From positions 3,011,506 through 3,075,505 of the forward strand of contig NW_006763294.1 of the NCBI RefSeq assembly GCF_000218685.1: 64,000 bases of DNA, in the 5' to 3' direction. Position 1 is the first letter of the stretch, and each line of letters opens with the position of its first letter. Below the pieces are notes generated by a model. That model did not search any database. It was given only the letters and a program-made list of their open reading frames with translations, and was not told where the DNA came from. Positions 1-10,495 of this stretch are shown in pieces. The position numbers were made by a program, and so were the translations under genes. Source of the DNA: Serpula lacrymans var. lacrymans S7.9. Its lineage: Eukaryota > Basidiomycota > Agaricomycetes > Boletales > Serpulaceae.

Positions 1-508
1 AGACATGTATGAGGTAGGCTTTATATCGTGAACGTGTTGTTTCCTCAGACGGAAACGGGAATATATGAAAAGTGGTCTGAGGAATCAATCGCCCAATAAG
101 GAAAAAGTGAGAACAACTCTCGTACATCTTTCCACTTGATTAATCAGCGGTGAGAGATTTTGTACTTAATAATAGAGGTCTGTTACGCGTGTTCAGGAAC
201 CGTATCCTCATAATGAGGTACGATCCGGAACAAAGCATTTATTAGTATATCCAGGCCTCTCTGGGGCTTGGAGCTGGTTGGCGAGATGCCTACTACCAGT
301 CCCTACTCATTGTGCTGGCTGGCTGGGAGCGATACCCAGTCTCTGATCTGTGATATAAAATGGTAGCGATGGTTAAGAAAGCCTGTGAGGGCTATGAGAA
401 GTAAAATGGCAAATGATACCTCTAGCCCTAGAGCCAGAGGTGTAATGGGAAAAGCATTCGAGAACCAAGACATAGCGAAGATAAGAAAATAATAAAATGG
501 TCCTTACA
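1..508 (-). repeat. L2 LTR remnant, runs off the window edge
   Basis: Reverse-strand copy of the L2 long terminal repeat that is complete at 15871-16567. It ends at the reverse complement of the L2 start (TGTAAGGACC) directly beside an L1 fragment. The first ~200 bases differ from the other copy mainly by single-base insertions and deletions in short homopolymers, which could be real decay or poor sequence quality near a contig end. The inverted repeat it belongs to continues past base 1. Confidence 0.7.
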
Positions 509-670
509 TGTATTAGTATAAATACCCCAATAGATCAAGGAGACTCCTCAGCAAGTCCTCCTGTTGTATACCAACAAACTCTCTGCAGCTTAAGGGGTAA
601 CCACTCCCTCATCACTACCTTTATAGTGTGTTCTTGTGTGCGCCAGAGTAACTAACTCTTGGTTGTTACA
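509..670 (+). repeat. 5' L1 LTR of copy A, truncated
   Basis: Last ~160 bases of the L1 LTR, from about the TATA region to the terminal GTTACA. The U3 part is missing and is replaced by the inverted L2 LTR. The identical junction occurs in copy B at 15870/15871. Confidence 0.85.
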
Positions 671-1190
671 TTAAGACTTGCTCTTCTACTCTCCCGCACG
701 TTGTGCAAAAAAGTCCCACTGGGCACCCGGACTCCAGGGTGAAGGAAATTTGGTTATTGTTTGGGAATATCCCACATAGCAGATAGGTGTGCTCTTTGCG
801 ACGGCCTTGTAGTGCTTTGGGAGAAGAAACAATACCTTTGATACGCGGGCCCCCAGCGTTAAAGGGAGTACTGTAGCTCAACAATAATGTGCACACTATT
901 GTTGATTAAATTTAGAAATACAAAACTTCTTCTTCCAATACCTCTGACCAGGCCGGGCACTTGCCTCCACCAGTCTGGAGAAGGGTTGACAGCTTAACAA
1001 GCGGACCACCCCTGACAACTGTTCGGACCAGGATTTATTACGAATACTTTTTATATACTTTTTCAAATACTATAGTGTGGGTAGTCGGAGATTGAGATCT
1101 GATACTCAGCTGGGAAGAGGTTGATCCGCAGATAGCAAGCGGGGACCCCCAGTTACCTTTTTTTTACATTACCAAAGAGAACAAGTCGAC
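671..1190 (+). other. Untranslated leader of copy A
   Basis: About 520 bases between the LTR and the gag ATG at 1191, conserved in copies B (15190-15708) and C (49889-50394). Part of it (around 938-1010) is also recognisable at about 20039-20115, upstream of a gag from a different Ty3 family. It ends in a T-rich run before the gag start. Confidence 0.7.
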
Positions 1191-1518
1191 ATGTTGTCAC
1201 AACCGGATATGAACAGTCTGCTGCACAACATGCGTGCACAGATTTAGGCGTTAACAAATGAGCTCACCGAGATTCAGGCTGCCCCAGCAGCGGAATCTAC
1301 GGTTGAGCGAAAATTCAACAAGAAAGTCGAGATCGTCGCTGACCCCGGCGCTTTTGAAGGAGATAGGGCGCAATTTGCCAAATAGTGGATCAAGCTCCAG
1401 ATTTGGATCAAAGCAAACTGGGATGCGTTTGCTGATGATTTTAAAATAGCAATAGCTGTGCTGTCAAGACTGAAAGGACCTGTGGCGGGTCAATACGCCC
1501 AAGTAAGAATGCAGGAGT

Positions 1519-1916
1519 TGTTACAATAACACAATTTTCGGACCTTCCCTTTACTTTTATTCTCCACCTTAACCTTGTACTTTAGCCTTCACACATGGTA
1601 CCACACGGGATTTTCCTTTCTCGCACCGCATTGCCTTTCTTCTTATTTTAGACACAAATCTCTCACACAGTGGAGCTAGCCATGCGGGCTAGGCCCCATG
1701 ACATCATCAGCCACTGTATCTATCAACTGTATAGTACACATGTACAAACAACCCTGTAGTAGTATATATACCCCAATAGATCCAGGAGACTCCTCAGCGA
1801 GTCCTCCTGTTGTTAACCAACTAACTCTCTGCAGCCTAAGGGGTAACCACTCCCTCATCATCTTCCTTATAGTGTGTTTCTGTGTGCGCCAGAGTAACTA
1901 ACTCTTGGTTGTTACA
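1519..1916 (+). repeat. Solo L1 LTR inserted in gag of copy A
   Basis: A 398 bp TGTTAC...GTTACA LTR flanked by the 5-bp target duplication GGAGT (1514-1518 and 1917-1921). Removing it restores the gag context seen in copy C. Copy B carries the same insertion (14464-14861), so it occurred before the duplication. TATA-like motif at about 1763-1770. Confidence 0.95.
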
Positions 1917-2631
1917 GGAGTGCTACACAGCGGGAGTGTGGCCTACCTGGGATGACCTCAAAGTCGAGATTGAAAAATACTTCAAACCCCAAGCTGAGTG
2001 TGACTGGGCACGTCGGCAAATCCGTCCCTTCAAACAAGGAAACATGAGGACGGATGACTTTATTACCCGGTTCCTGGCCCTCTCCATCCAAGGGGTCTAG
2101 GGAATGAACATGCAATGGAGTTGTTGGAGCGCAATGTGTCACCGGCCATTGCCCGACAGCTCTACATACAAGATATGCAGAGCGAGAACCTTGCAGCAGC
2201 TGCTGAGGAGGTTCGAAAAATTGGTAGGGCCATAGAGCTCTACAATATGCAATTCCGTGGCGGGTCCACCACCAAAAACAATGTTCCCCAGAGGCGCCCT
2301 GGGTCATCAAACCACCATAAACACTCTCACGGGTTCAAGCCGTTCAGGCTGCAGCCAGGACAGGGTGTTCCTATGGATATTGGTGCGGTCCAAGGCAGAC
2401 AGATGCGCAGATTCAAGGGCAACTGTTACAACTGTGGCCAAGAAGGACACATGTCCCGAGATTGCAGAAACAGGGTGCAGGCCGCCCAACAAAAAAATAA
2501 CCAACGGTGCGCCTGGCGTGCCAATTAGAAACAGAAAAATCGGACAATTGGCTCCAGACTCTGGCCGGTCATTCATACGACAAAATCCAGGCCTTCTTTT
2601 ACAACCAGCAGGTCACTGAAATGAAGACCCA

Positions 2632-2638
2632 GGGAAAA
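2632..2638 (+). promoter_or_regulatory. -1 ribosomal frameshift heptamer GGGAAAA
   Basis: The heptamer sits in the phase X XXY YYZ: gag codons read CAG GGA AAA and the gag stop follows five codons later. A one-base backward slip opens the pol frame without a stop. The site is kept in copies B (13741-13747) and C (48948-48954). A modest stem (GAGC with GCTC, plus AGG with CCT) can form about 7 bases downstream. Confidence 0.65.
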
Positions 2639-2653
2639 GAGTTCAGAGCTTAG

Positions 2654-5600
2654 GTCACTTGGGTGCCTTCGCTCCACGAAACAATGAAGTAAACCACAAC
2701 AAAGTGGCCCCTGCTTTGGGGTGTTGCACGAGCAATAATGGAAAGAAGGGGGATGGCTCCCCAATTTGTAAATAGATTTTTGAGTTTACTATCTGAAGTA
2801 TGTACTTGTTTGCACAGTTGTGGCTGTGGATTTATCTTGGACCCTCCTGCTGATATCGCTGCTTTGAGCGCTGATGCAGTGGGTCAAGAAAATGAACGAG
2901 TTAACGCTGAAATAGTTATATACCACGCTGTACCAGTGTCTCTTTGGAGCGTGACCCGGGTGAGACAAACACTAGGGTGCTTAATTCTGGTAAAAATTAA
3001 ATAGAAAAACATTTAGCTTTTGACACTTCTTTTTCTTCTTTGGAGCCACCCTTTCCCGAAATCCCAAGGCGTGTGTTGATGTGCACATATTTATTCCATA
3101 AAAAGATCCGTTTAGGTGTTGGTGTGGAAAACCTTGCCCAGGGCATAGTACACCCAACCAACGCACTGCTTGATTCAGGTGCCAACGGCATCTTCATAGT
3201 GTAAAATTAGATGTATCTATTCCCGTCTATAATGTTGACGGTACGCTTAACGCAGGTGGCTGTATCACACACAAATGTTCCTTTGTTGTCAAGTACCAAG
3301 GACACAGGGAATGAGTCACTGCCGAAGCTACCCAACTAGGGAAGATTAATTTAATCTTGGGCTGGACCTGGCTATTCAAACACAATCCTGAGATTGACTG
3401 GCAGACAGGGGTTGTCACATTGTCACGTTGCCCTCAGGAGTGTGTGAACTTGGGTAAACCGAATCACGTCCGTCACAATGAGCGTCTTGAAAAGATAAAC
3501 ACTGGTCACGTTTATGAGCTCAGATCTTTAGAAAAGATTGACAATGACAATGACGAGGTGAAACCCGAGGAAGAGATTAAGAGGCTGGTACCTCCCAAAT
3601 ACCATGACTTCTGGAAAGTCTTTTCAAAACATAAATCAGAGCGCTTTCCAGAGGCTAAAACTTGGGACCATGCTATAGATTTGAAGGACACCTTCAAACC
3701 GAGAAAAGGACACATGATACCACTCTCTGCTCCAGAAAGAGATGAGGTGTCAAGTTCCATAGACGAACAGCTTAGGAAGGGTTACATCAGACCTTCCAAA
3801 AGCCCCATGACGTCCCCGGTGTTCTTCATTCCTAAAATGGATGGAAAGAAGCGTATGATTATGGACTATCGTTATGTGAATGAGCACACAGTTAAAAATG
3901 TGTATCCACTACCTTTGATCAGTCAGCTAGTAGACAAATTGGCTGGCGCCAAGATCTTCACAAAGACGGATCTCAGATAGGGATACAATAATGTATGAAT
4001 CAAAGGAGAAGATGCTTGGAAGGCTGCGTTCACATGCCACCGAGGATCCTTCGAACCCCTTGTTATGTTTTTTGGGTTGACCAACTCACCGGCAACCTTC
4101 CAGAGCATGATGAACAAGATTTTTGCGGATATGGAAAACTGTGTCGTCATTTACATTGACGATTTGTTAATATTTACAAAGTTGGATGATGAGGCTGAGC
4201 ATAACAGGATCGTGCAAGAAGTCCTTTGACGCTTACAGGAACGGGACCTATTCGTCAAACCCGAAAAATGTAATTTTAAAGTGAAGGAAGTAGACTTCCT
4301 CGGGATGATCATAGGCCAGAATGAAATCAGGATGGATCCTGAGAAAGTTCAAGCTATATTGAACTGGCCAGAACCTACTCGCGTCAAAGGAGTTAGGGCC
4401 TTCCTTGGCTTAGGAAATTTCTACCGAAGGTTTATCAAAAACTTTGCAAAAATCACGAGACCGTTGAACGATCTCACTAAAAAGGACATTGTTTGGCACT
4501 GGGGCACCAAAGAACAAGAAGCTTTTGATAAGCTTAAACAGGCATTTACAACATCGCCCATATCAGCATTTCCAGAATTAGACAAAGAGTTCTGGCTAGA
4601 AACCGACTCTTCTGATTTTACTACTGGGGCTGTTTTGTCAATTGAATGCCCTGACAATCTTTGGAGGCCTTGTGCCTATTTATCACATAGTTTGTCGCCT
4701 ACAGAGCGCAACTATCAAATTTACGACAAAGAGATGCTAGCCATCATTAGAGCCTTAGAGCACTGGCGGCACTACTTAGAAGGTGCGAGGCACTAATTTG
4801 AAATTTAAACTGATCACAAGAACCTGGAGTATGTTATGATGGCCCAAGACTTGAACCGGAGACAGGCCCGCTATGCGGTATACTTGTCTAGGTTTAATTA
4901 TAAATTAATTCATAAGCCTGGAAGCTCTATGTGGAAAGCAGATGCTTTATCCAGAAGAGAGGATTATGCCAATGTCATCAAAGATGTCAACAAAGGTGTC
5001 ACCCTGATAGATCAATCAAGGGTTGCCAATGTTAGAATCGGGCAGGATTTTGATCTTCTGGAAGTCTTCAAGAAAGACATCTCCTCAGAAGTGAAGGTGT
5101 GCCTTGATGGCAATAAAAACTATTTATGGGAAGACGGGCTCTTCTATTTTAAAGACAAAATCTATGTGCCTGAGTCCGCAAGGATCAAGGTAATAGATAG
5201 ACATCATGACACCCCAGTGGCTGGGCACCCTGGGTGGCAACAAACAATGGAGTTGATCTCCAGAAACTATATGTGGCCTGACATGGTCAAAGACGTACAG
5301 GAATAATTAAAATCCTGTCTGAGATGTGCCATGGCAAGGAATTCTCATCAACCGCCGGCCGGTAAACTAATGCCAAATCCGATACCAGCTGGTCCCTGGC
5401 AGGATATATTGGTTGATTTCACGACTGATCTACCTGAATCAAACAGGTATAATTCAGTAATGGTGGTAGTAAATCACTGCTCCAAAGAAGTAGTGTTCAT
5501 ACCCACCAACAAAACTATTACTGCTGCTGGTATGGCAGACTTATTTAAAGATTTTGTATGGTCTACCCATGGGTTACCATAAATGGTCATCTCAGATAGG

Positions 5601-6560
5601 GGACCACAATTTGCTAGCAAATTTACAAAAGAATTATGCTGGATGCTGGGCATTAAACCTAAACTATCAACGGTGTTCCATCCGCAGACTGATGGACAAA
5701 CAGAGAGGCTCAATCAGGAATTGAAGCCATGTCTCCATATATTTATCAATGACAGACAGACGGATTGGGCTAAGTGGCTAAAAATAGCCCAATTCTCTTA
5801 TAATATCAAACAGTCGTCGGCTACAGGAAAGGCACCATTCAAGGTTACTACATTGTACCTCCCCAGAATGAGTGTAGAACCTGGCAAAAGCAAGAACAAG
5901 GCTGCTGGGAACATGGCCAAAGACATGAAATTGGTCTTGGACGAAATTTGCAAGGCACTATTTAAAACTGCAGAGCAGATGAAAAACAGGGCAGAGCATA
6001 GACGCTCTAAAGCCCCTGACTACAAGGTCGGCAACCTGGTCTGGTTAGATACCGACCACTTAAAATTGAAAGATCGACAGTCTAGAAAACTAACCAAAAA
6101 GTGGATTGGGCCTTACCGGATTAAGGAAGTCAAACCCAACGCAGTGGAGCTGGAACTCCCAAAACAAATGAGGGTAGTACCCACGGTCAATATAAGCCGT
6201 GTGAAACCCTACAAAGGGACGCTGCCGGGACAGCGTGTAGACTGGCCCGGACCGGTTGTAGTCACCCAGGAAGGTGAAGAAGAGTTCAAAGTCAAACGGA
6301 TGGTGGATGCACACTTGAAGTGTGGCAAATTATAATTCCTAGTCCTATGGAAAGGCTATGGAGACAAGGGCAGAACGTGGGAGCTAGAAGCCCATCTGGA
6401 TAACTCCCGCGACACTATTTGCAAATTTTATTCTAAGAATCCTTCAGCTCCTAGGAAGCTCAGAGGCATGGATTCAAAACTTTTTAATTCTCTTTTTCAA
6501 CCTATGCTCGAAAATTTAACCACTACCTCCGGTATTTGGTCTTGCCTGGAAGTCGAGCCT
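2654..6560 (+). pseudogene. pol: pol of copy A (protease-RT-RNase H-integrase-chromodomain), broken
   Basis: Protease motif LLDSGANG near 3165-3190, followed by a ~38 bp deletion compared with copy C. Reverse transcriptase has FFIPKMDGKKRM and an intact catalytic YIDDLLIF (about 4153-4176). RNase H has ETDSSD. The integrase region has HHDTPVAGHPGW, ISDRGPQF and HPQTDGQTE. A C-terminal chromodomain starts at EEEFKVKRMVDAHL and continues past the stop with FLVLWKGYG. In-frame stops: TAG 3978, TGA 3996, TGA 4227, TAA 4794, TAA 4806, TAA 5304, TAA 5580, TAA 6333. The TAAs at 5304 and 5580 are shared with copy C. At least the TGAs fit CGA to TGA changes. Confidence 0.92.
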
Positions 6561-6573
6561 TAGAGGGGGGGTA
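6561..6573 (+). other. Polypurine tract of copy A
   Basis: A purine run with seven consecutive G directly before the 3' LTR at 6575. It is the expected primer for plus-strand DNA synthesis. Copy C has an equivalent G tract beside its 3' LTR. Confidence 0.75.
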
Positions 6574-6574
6574 G

Positions 6575-6992
6575 TGTTACAATAACACAATTTTCGGACC
6601 TTTCCTTTAATTTTCATTCTCCGCTTTAACCTTTTACTATAGTTCAAACTCCGTGCCATGCGGCACTTTCTTTTTTCGTTAGAACTCCACCTTCTCGCGC
6701 AGCACTGCCTTTATTCTTCTTTTAGACACAAACTCTCTCATGCAGTGGAGCTGGTCACACGGGCTGCACCCTCTGACATCATCAGCCACTGCCTTTATCA
6801 ACTGTATAGTACATATGTACAAACCAACCTGTAGTAGTATATATACCCCAATAGATCAAGGAGACTCCTCAGCGATTCCTCCTGTTGTATACCAACTAAC
6901 TCACTGCAGCCTAAGGGGTGATCCCTTTCTCATATCTCCACTCTTTGCTTGTTCTAGTTGTGCACCAGAGTAACTAACTCTTGGTTGTTACA
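6575..6992 (+). repeat. 3' L1 LTR of copy A
   Basis: A 418 bp LTR starting TGTTACAATAACA and ending GTTGTTACA, with a TATATATACC motif near 6838 and the GACTC/GAGTC-type hairpin about 20 bases beyond it. It lies immediately after the polypurine tract. No matching 5-bp duplication can be tested because the 5' LTR is truncated. Confidence 0.92.
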
Positions 6993-7204
6993 CGTAAGTA
7001 GATGCTGATATGTCAATTGTAATAACTACCCAATCTCTGATCTGCAATATAAAGTGGTAGTGATGGTTAAGAGAGCATGTTAGGGCTATGGGAAGCAAGA
7101 TGGAAAAGGATACCTCTAGCCCTAGAGCCTGAGGTGTAATGGGGAAAGTGTCTGAAGACCAAGACATGGAACAAAAAAATAAGAAAACATAAATGGTCCT
7201 TACA
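6993..7204 (-). repeat. L2 LTR relic
   Basis: Diverged piece of L2 in reverse orientation, alignable with about 330-508 and ending in the same ...GGTCCTTACA. As in copy A's 5' side, an L2 end lies against an L1 LTR. Confidence 0.6.
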
Positions 7205-8089
7205 CTTTGGACTCAAAGCACATTGTTGCATCATGTGCCATTAGCGCCAGTGATAGAGGCATATCACTGATGTAGATTGCATGCAATACAACTACCTCAT
7301 TTACTTTCCATTCCACACTGCTATAGATGAGATTTTACAAGCCACTTCACATGCTAACTTACATGCTGATTTATAGTGGTTGAGCATAGAGACGGCACAA
7401 GACAAGGACCAAGTGCAATACAACGCTGGATATAGACTTAACAAACAGTAATGGTGTAATTGCCCTGTCCACTGCAAAGGAGGCTGTTTCATGTCAGAGA
7501 GGACTTGGACACAGAACTCAAGGCTACATTGGTCCTGATATTGGACAATTCCTCAAACAAGATCAAATCAATCATAATCATACAGAGATTGAGGTTTATA
7601 ACAAACTAATATTCAGTCTTACAGTTACTCATCACTCTCCTACAGAACAATCAGCAACACCAAGATGTTAAGATACCCAAATATCAAGACTCCTGAATCA
7701 CCACTTAGTGATAAATCTGATTCATGCGAAGTAAGTTTTATTTATCTTGTCCTGATACAGAAACTAACATACAATCTTAGCATGCTGAACATTTATATGT
7801 AGACAGTGCGCAAGATTACAGCTCAGGAGGATTAGCCAGCCTCACAAAAATCAACAATCTCAAGGCTTCACTTGACTTTGTACAGGCTATATAGAATGTG
7901 TCCTTGGAGGACCTGTGTACAAATATATATCCAGACTCACTTGACCAACTTTGTAACCCACCTTAAGACATTCATACAATTGAAGACCCCTACATCTGCT
8001 ACTCTATTGATTTATATCTCATGGTCACTCAAGCTGCAGAGTGTGAGGAATCAATTTTTCTAATTGCATTCTGCTATGACTTGATTCTC
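7205..8089. other. Unassigned spacer
   Basis: No feature could be identified. The plus strand at about 7425-7650 reads open for ~70 codons (including ALSTAKEAV), which hints at a decayed coding segment, but no family is recognised. Confidence 0.4.
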
Positions 8090-8575
8090 TCAATTGTTTC
8101 CAGTAACTCCCTTAGCCATTGGACTAGAAGTCACTGCTGGGACTCTTTTACTTATCTTTCTTTTCTTTCTATTCTCTCTTCACACTTACATTATATCGTA
8201 TTTTCAGCATTGGAGACTCTTCTCTTGTTCACAAGAAGACATCCAATTGATATAGCTCTGATCAAAAGCTTTTCACAGAAATACTTTGGTGAGAGATTAA
8301 TCAGTGATACAGACTATGAATCAGCACCTTCCTATGGGGTTACTGATCCAGCCAATCACATATTCCTTACTAAAGACTTTTCCCACATGATTAGTAATTA
8401 CAATAGATCACGCCACTTCTTCCTTTTTTCTTATTGGTTAATTGTTGAGTCAGACTATTTTCCTATCCTTTTCCCTTTTGGTCTGACCCTTGTTATTCAT
8501 TATATAAGGAGTAGATACTTGATGTATCATTTCCTTAGTTCAAGATTAGTTTGGATTTGTGCTCATATCAATACT
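8090..8575 (+). repeat. Dispersed repeat W, copy 1 (LTR-like)
   Basis: About 75-80% similar to the reverse complement of 37290-37780. It contains a TATATAAGGAG box followed by GATGTATCATTTCC. In the second copy a few hundred bases further on comes a CACCAGAGTATACAAAC segment resembling the 3' end of L1-related LTRs, so W is probably the promoter half of another LTR family. The 201-codon open frame across W is not conserved in the second copy. Confidence 0.55.
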
Positions 8576-9424
8576 CTTCAAAGTCATACTCAGCTTTATT
8601 GCCTTACTAACATCAACCTGACCTGATATTGGTTTTTTTATATAGCTCTATATCAGCTGCCAGATACAGAGGATGTCCATAACAAAGTATGTGAAGCCTA
8701 TTACAGGCTATACCCTCAGAACAAGGGTAAAATTCTGCCATTTTACCAAGTAAAATATCTTGTTGCTAATCTAAGCAGTGTCCAATTAGTAGTACATAAT
8801 ATGTGTGTCAATTCATTTTTGGCCTACATAAGCCCTTTTGGTAACTCAGAAATATGTCTATGCTGTACAGAGCCTCACTACAATCAAGTCAAACTCGCAC
8901 AAAGCAGAGGTAGCAAGAAGATCCCTCACCAGATGTTCCACACCAGACCACTTGATCCTCAAATACAAGCCCTCTAGAGAGATCCCAAGTCCGCTAATAA
9001 GATACAATATTGAGACAGACAGACCCAACAGATCACAGAAACAATTATACAGGGTCACCGCATAGAAAAATATGACAACCTTTTGACAGGAGATCACTAC
9101 CTAAATGCTGTTTGAGCAGGCAAGATAAAATTTAGTAATCCTGTTCTCATGTTCTCCATCAAAAAAGCTTAGTTATATTGTAACAAGGCATCAGACTGTT
9201 GGATACCAGCATTATTACAAGAAAAAACATGTCATACCAGGAGGTTTTGTCTCTGGTCCAAACAAACCAAAAAATATTGAGTCATTTCTATTCTCTGGGA
9301 TGCACCACATATCCAGTATTAGTATTCAGAAAGAAGGTTTTGCCATATGGGACTCACTCAGTAACCATCTGTTCCTCTCAAATCCATGGGTTCACACAGA
9401 ATCTGCTGGTGGCCCTGCCATGGT
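8576..9424. other. Unassigned spacer
   Basis: AT-rich sequence without a recognisable gene. Short open stretches around 8838-9065 resemble no family I know. Confidence 0.4.
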
Positions 9425-9560
9425 ATTAATAAATCTAAGTGAAACTCAGCCGCTGCCTAAGAGGTTATAGAAACAACTGATATTATTTACCTAAGTGAAA
9501 CTACAATAGATGTCAGTTTAGAGTAATCTCTATAAAGTGTAATATAACATACCTCAGTTA
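9425..9560 (+). repeat. Dispersed repeat V, copy 1
   Basis: The segment with CTAAGTGAAACTCAGCC...AGAGGTTATAGAAAC and TATAACATACCTCAG recurs at 55435-55523 plus 55911-56010, where a solo LTR splits it. Origin unknown. Confidence 0.5.
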
Positions 9561-9850
9561 GCCAACAATCCACCACATCCACTGTATCCATTAGGAGTAG
9601 CAGGAAACATGGAAAGGATGACTCAAGCTCTAGCTTGTGATCTGCTTCTTGTGATCATTAATCCTCCTGTGGGCGCTGTATGTGTCAACAAGGTGCTCCT
9701 AAGAGAAGCTTTATTATGTTTGCAGGTGCCATTGCACACATGCATAATTGTAGTGTGTGCACAAAGTATCAACAGCATTACAACAAAGGTGGTTACTGTG
9801 GTAGAACCTCTTGTTGTTGTGTGTGCAAAAAATGCAAAAAACACTTCCTC
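9561..9850 (+). repeat. Dispersed repeat Z, copy 1, with Cys-rich frame
   Basis: About 90% similar to the reverse complement of 36690-36990. One frame (ATG at 9680) encodes a striking Cys/His-rich stretch: C-V-C-T-K, GGYCGRTSCCC and VCKKCKKH. Two frames are open here, so coding is uncertain. The frame stays open in the other copy, with conservative changes. No known family recognised. Confidence 0.5.
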
Positions 9851-10495
9851 CCATACTGTGGAGTCTCAGTGACACTCGCAATTGGAGTTTAATGTATTGT
9901 TTGAACCAGCATAACAACCTCAACATTGTGGAGGCATAAGCCAAGACAGCCAATATTCTGATAAAGCAGGATTATGATAGAGATGAAGTAAGGGACTCAG
10001 TCAATGGATGAAAAGACTGAGTTTTTTGTAAGTACCTATAGGATAGAAGTAAGAGACTAATATAATATCAGTATAATTCTGTAGATATTGTAATGTAGAG
10101 TCCTTACCTTAATCAATCCTCAGTCAATGGATAAAAGGTCGAAATGTAAGGATGAATGGAAAAGTGAGTAAGTGCAAGTTTCAAGGAATGCCCAATGTCT
10201 GTATTAGGAAGGATATTCATGTGTGCATAGTTTGCACTACTTATGGCTATTAATGTCTACCTATTGCTCATACTTGCTGTGTGTGGACTGCACACTCACT
10301 ATATCCTGTATGCTGAAACAACTATGGCCACACTGGAAGAGCAGGTTCCTTTGCTGCTCAAGTAGGTGCAGGTACTTGCCCTAGCACCTTTGGTGGCTGG
10401 TATTATGACCTACTATGCAGTGAAAAATAATATATATATTTGATATATATTATATCTTATCAAAAATCTAGTTGTCCCCAATTGTGGCAAAGCCA
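9851..10495 (+). repeat. Segment X, copy 1
   Basis: A 645 bp segment that appears identical to the reverse complement of 22130-22774, with no length change (coordinates sum to 32625 at both ends). It ends GGCAAAGCCA and runs straight into copy B, overlapping it by 4-5 bases (GCCAG). No terminal inverted repeat or target duplication is seen. Confidence 0.85.

Larger units (their letters stand above)
1191..2653 (+). pseudogene. gag: gag of copy A (capsid/nucleocapsid), broken
   Basis: Gag forms the particle shell of the retrotransposon. The ATG at 1191 matches the start of the longer gag frame in copy C. Breaks: TAG at 1245-1247; a solo L1 LTR at 1519-1916; a one-base G deletion near 2090 that copy B does not have; and an indel near 2500. 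A zinc knuckle CYNCGQEGHMSRDC (CX2CX4HX4C) lies around 2425-2466. Read in the frame matching copy C, gag ends at TAG 2651-2653, preceded by the heptamer GGGAAAA (2632-2638), a classic -1 frameshift site leading into the pol frame. Identification is secure; function is lost. Confidence 0.88.
509..6992 (+). mobile_element. Ty3/gypsy chromovirus copy A (L1 family), defective
   Basis: Order seen: truncated 5' L1 LTR (509-670), ~520 bp leader, gag, protease, reverse transcriptase, RNase H, integrase, chromodomain, purine tract, full 3' L1 LTR (6575-6992). The coding part is broken by at least seven in-frame stops, several small indels and a solo LTR, so it cannot make its own proteins. The same breaks are present in copy B (10492-15870), so they predate the inverted duplication. 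The chromodomain at the end places it among chromoviruses. No TGG-type primer binding site is seen after the LTR. Confidence 0.93.

Noticed and set aside
1..60. Telomere or contig-end repeat
   Set aside because: No telomeric motif array; the sequence is L2.
7425..7650. Copia RNase H remnant (ALSTAKEAV)
   Set aside because: Only a weak resemblance to the copia LST motif; no other domain nearby.
8021..8626. 201-codon open frame as a membrane protein
   Set aside because: Hydrophobic only because the strand is T-rich; the frame is interrupted in the second copy of the repeat (37290-37780) and contains a TATA/LTR-like region.
9851..10495. Segment X as a Helitron or TIR transposon
   Set aside because: No CTRR end with the right hairpin spacing, no terminal inverted repeat and no target duplication.
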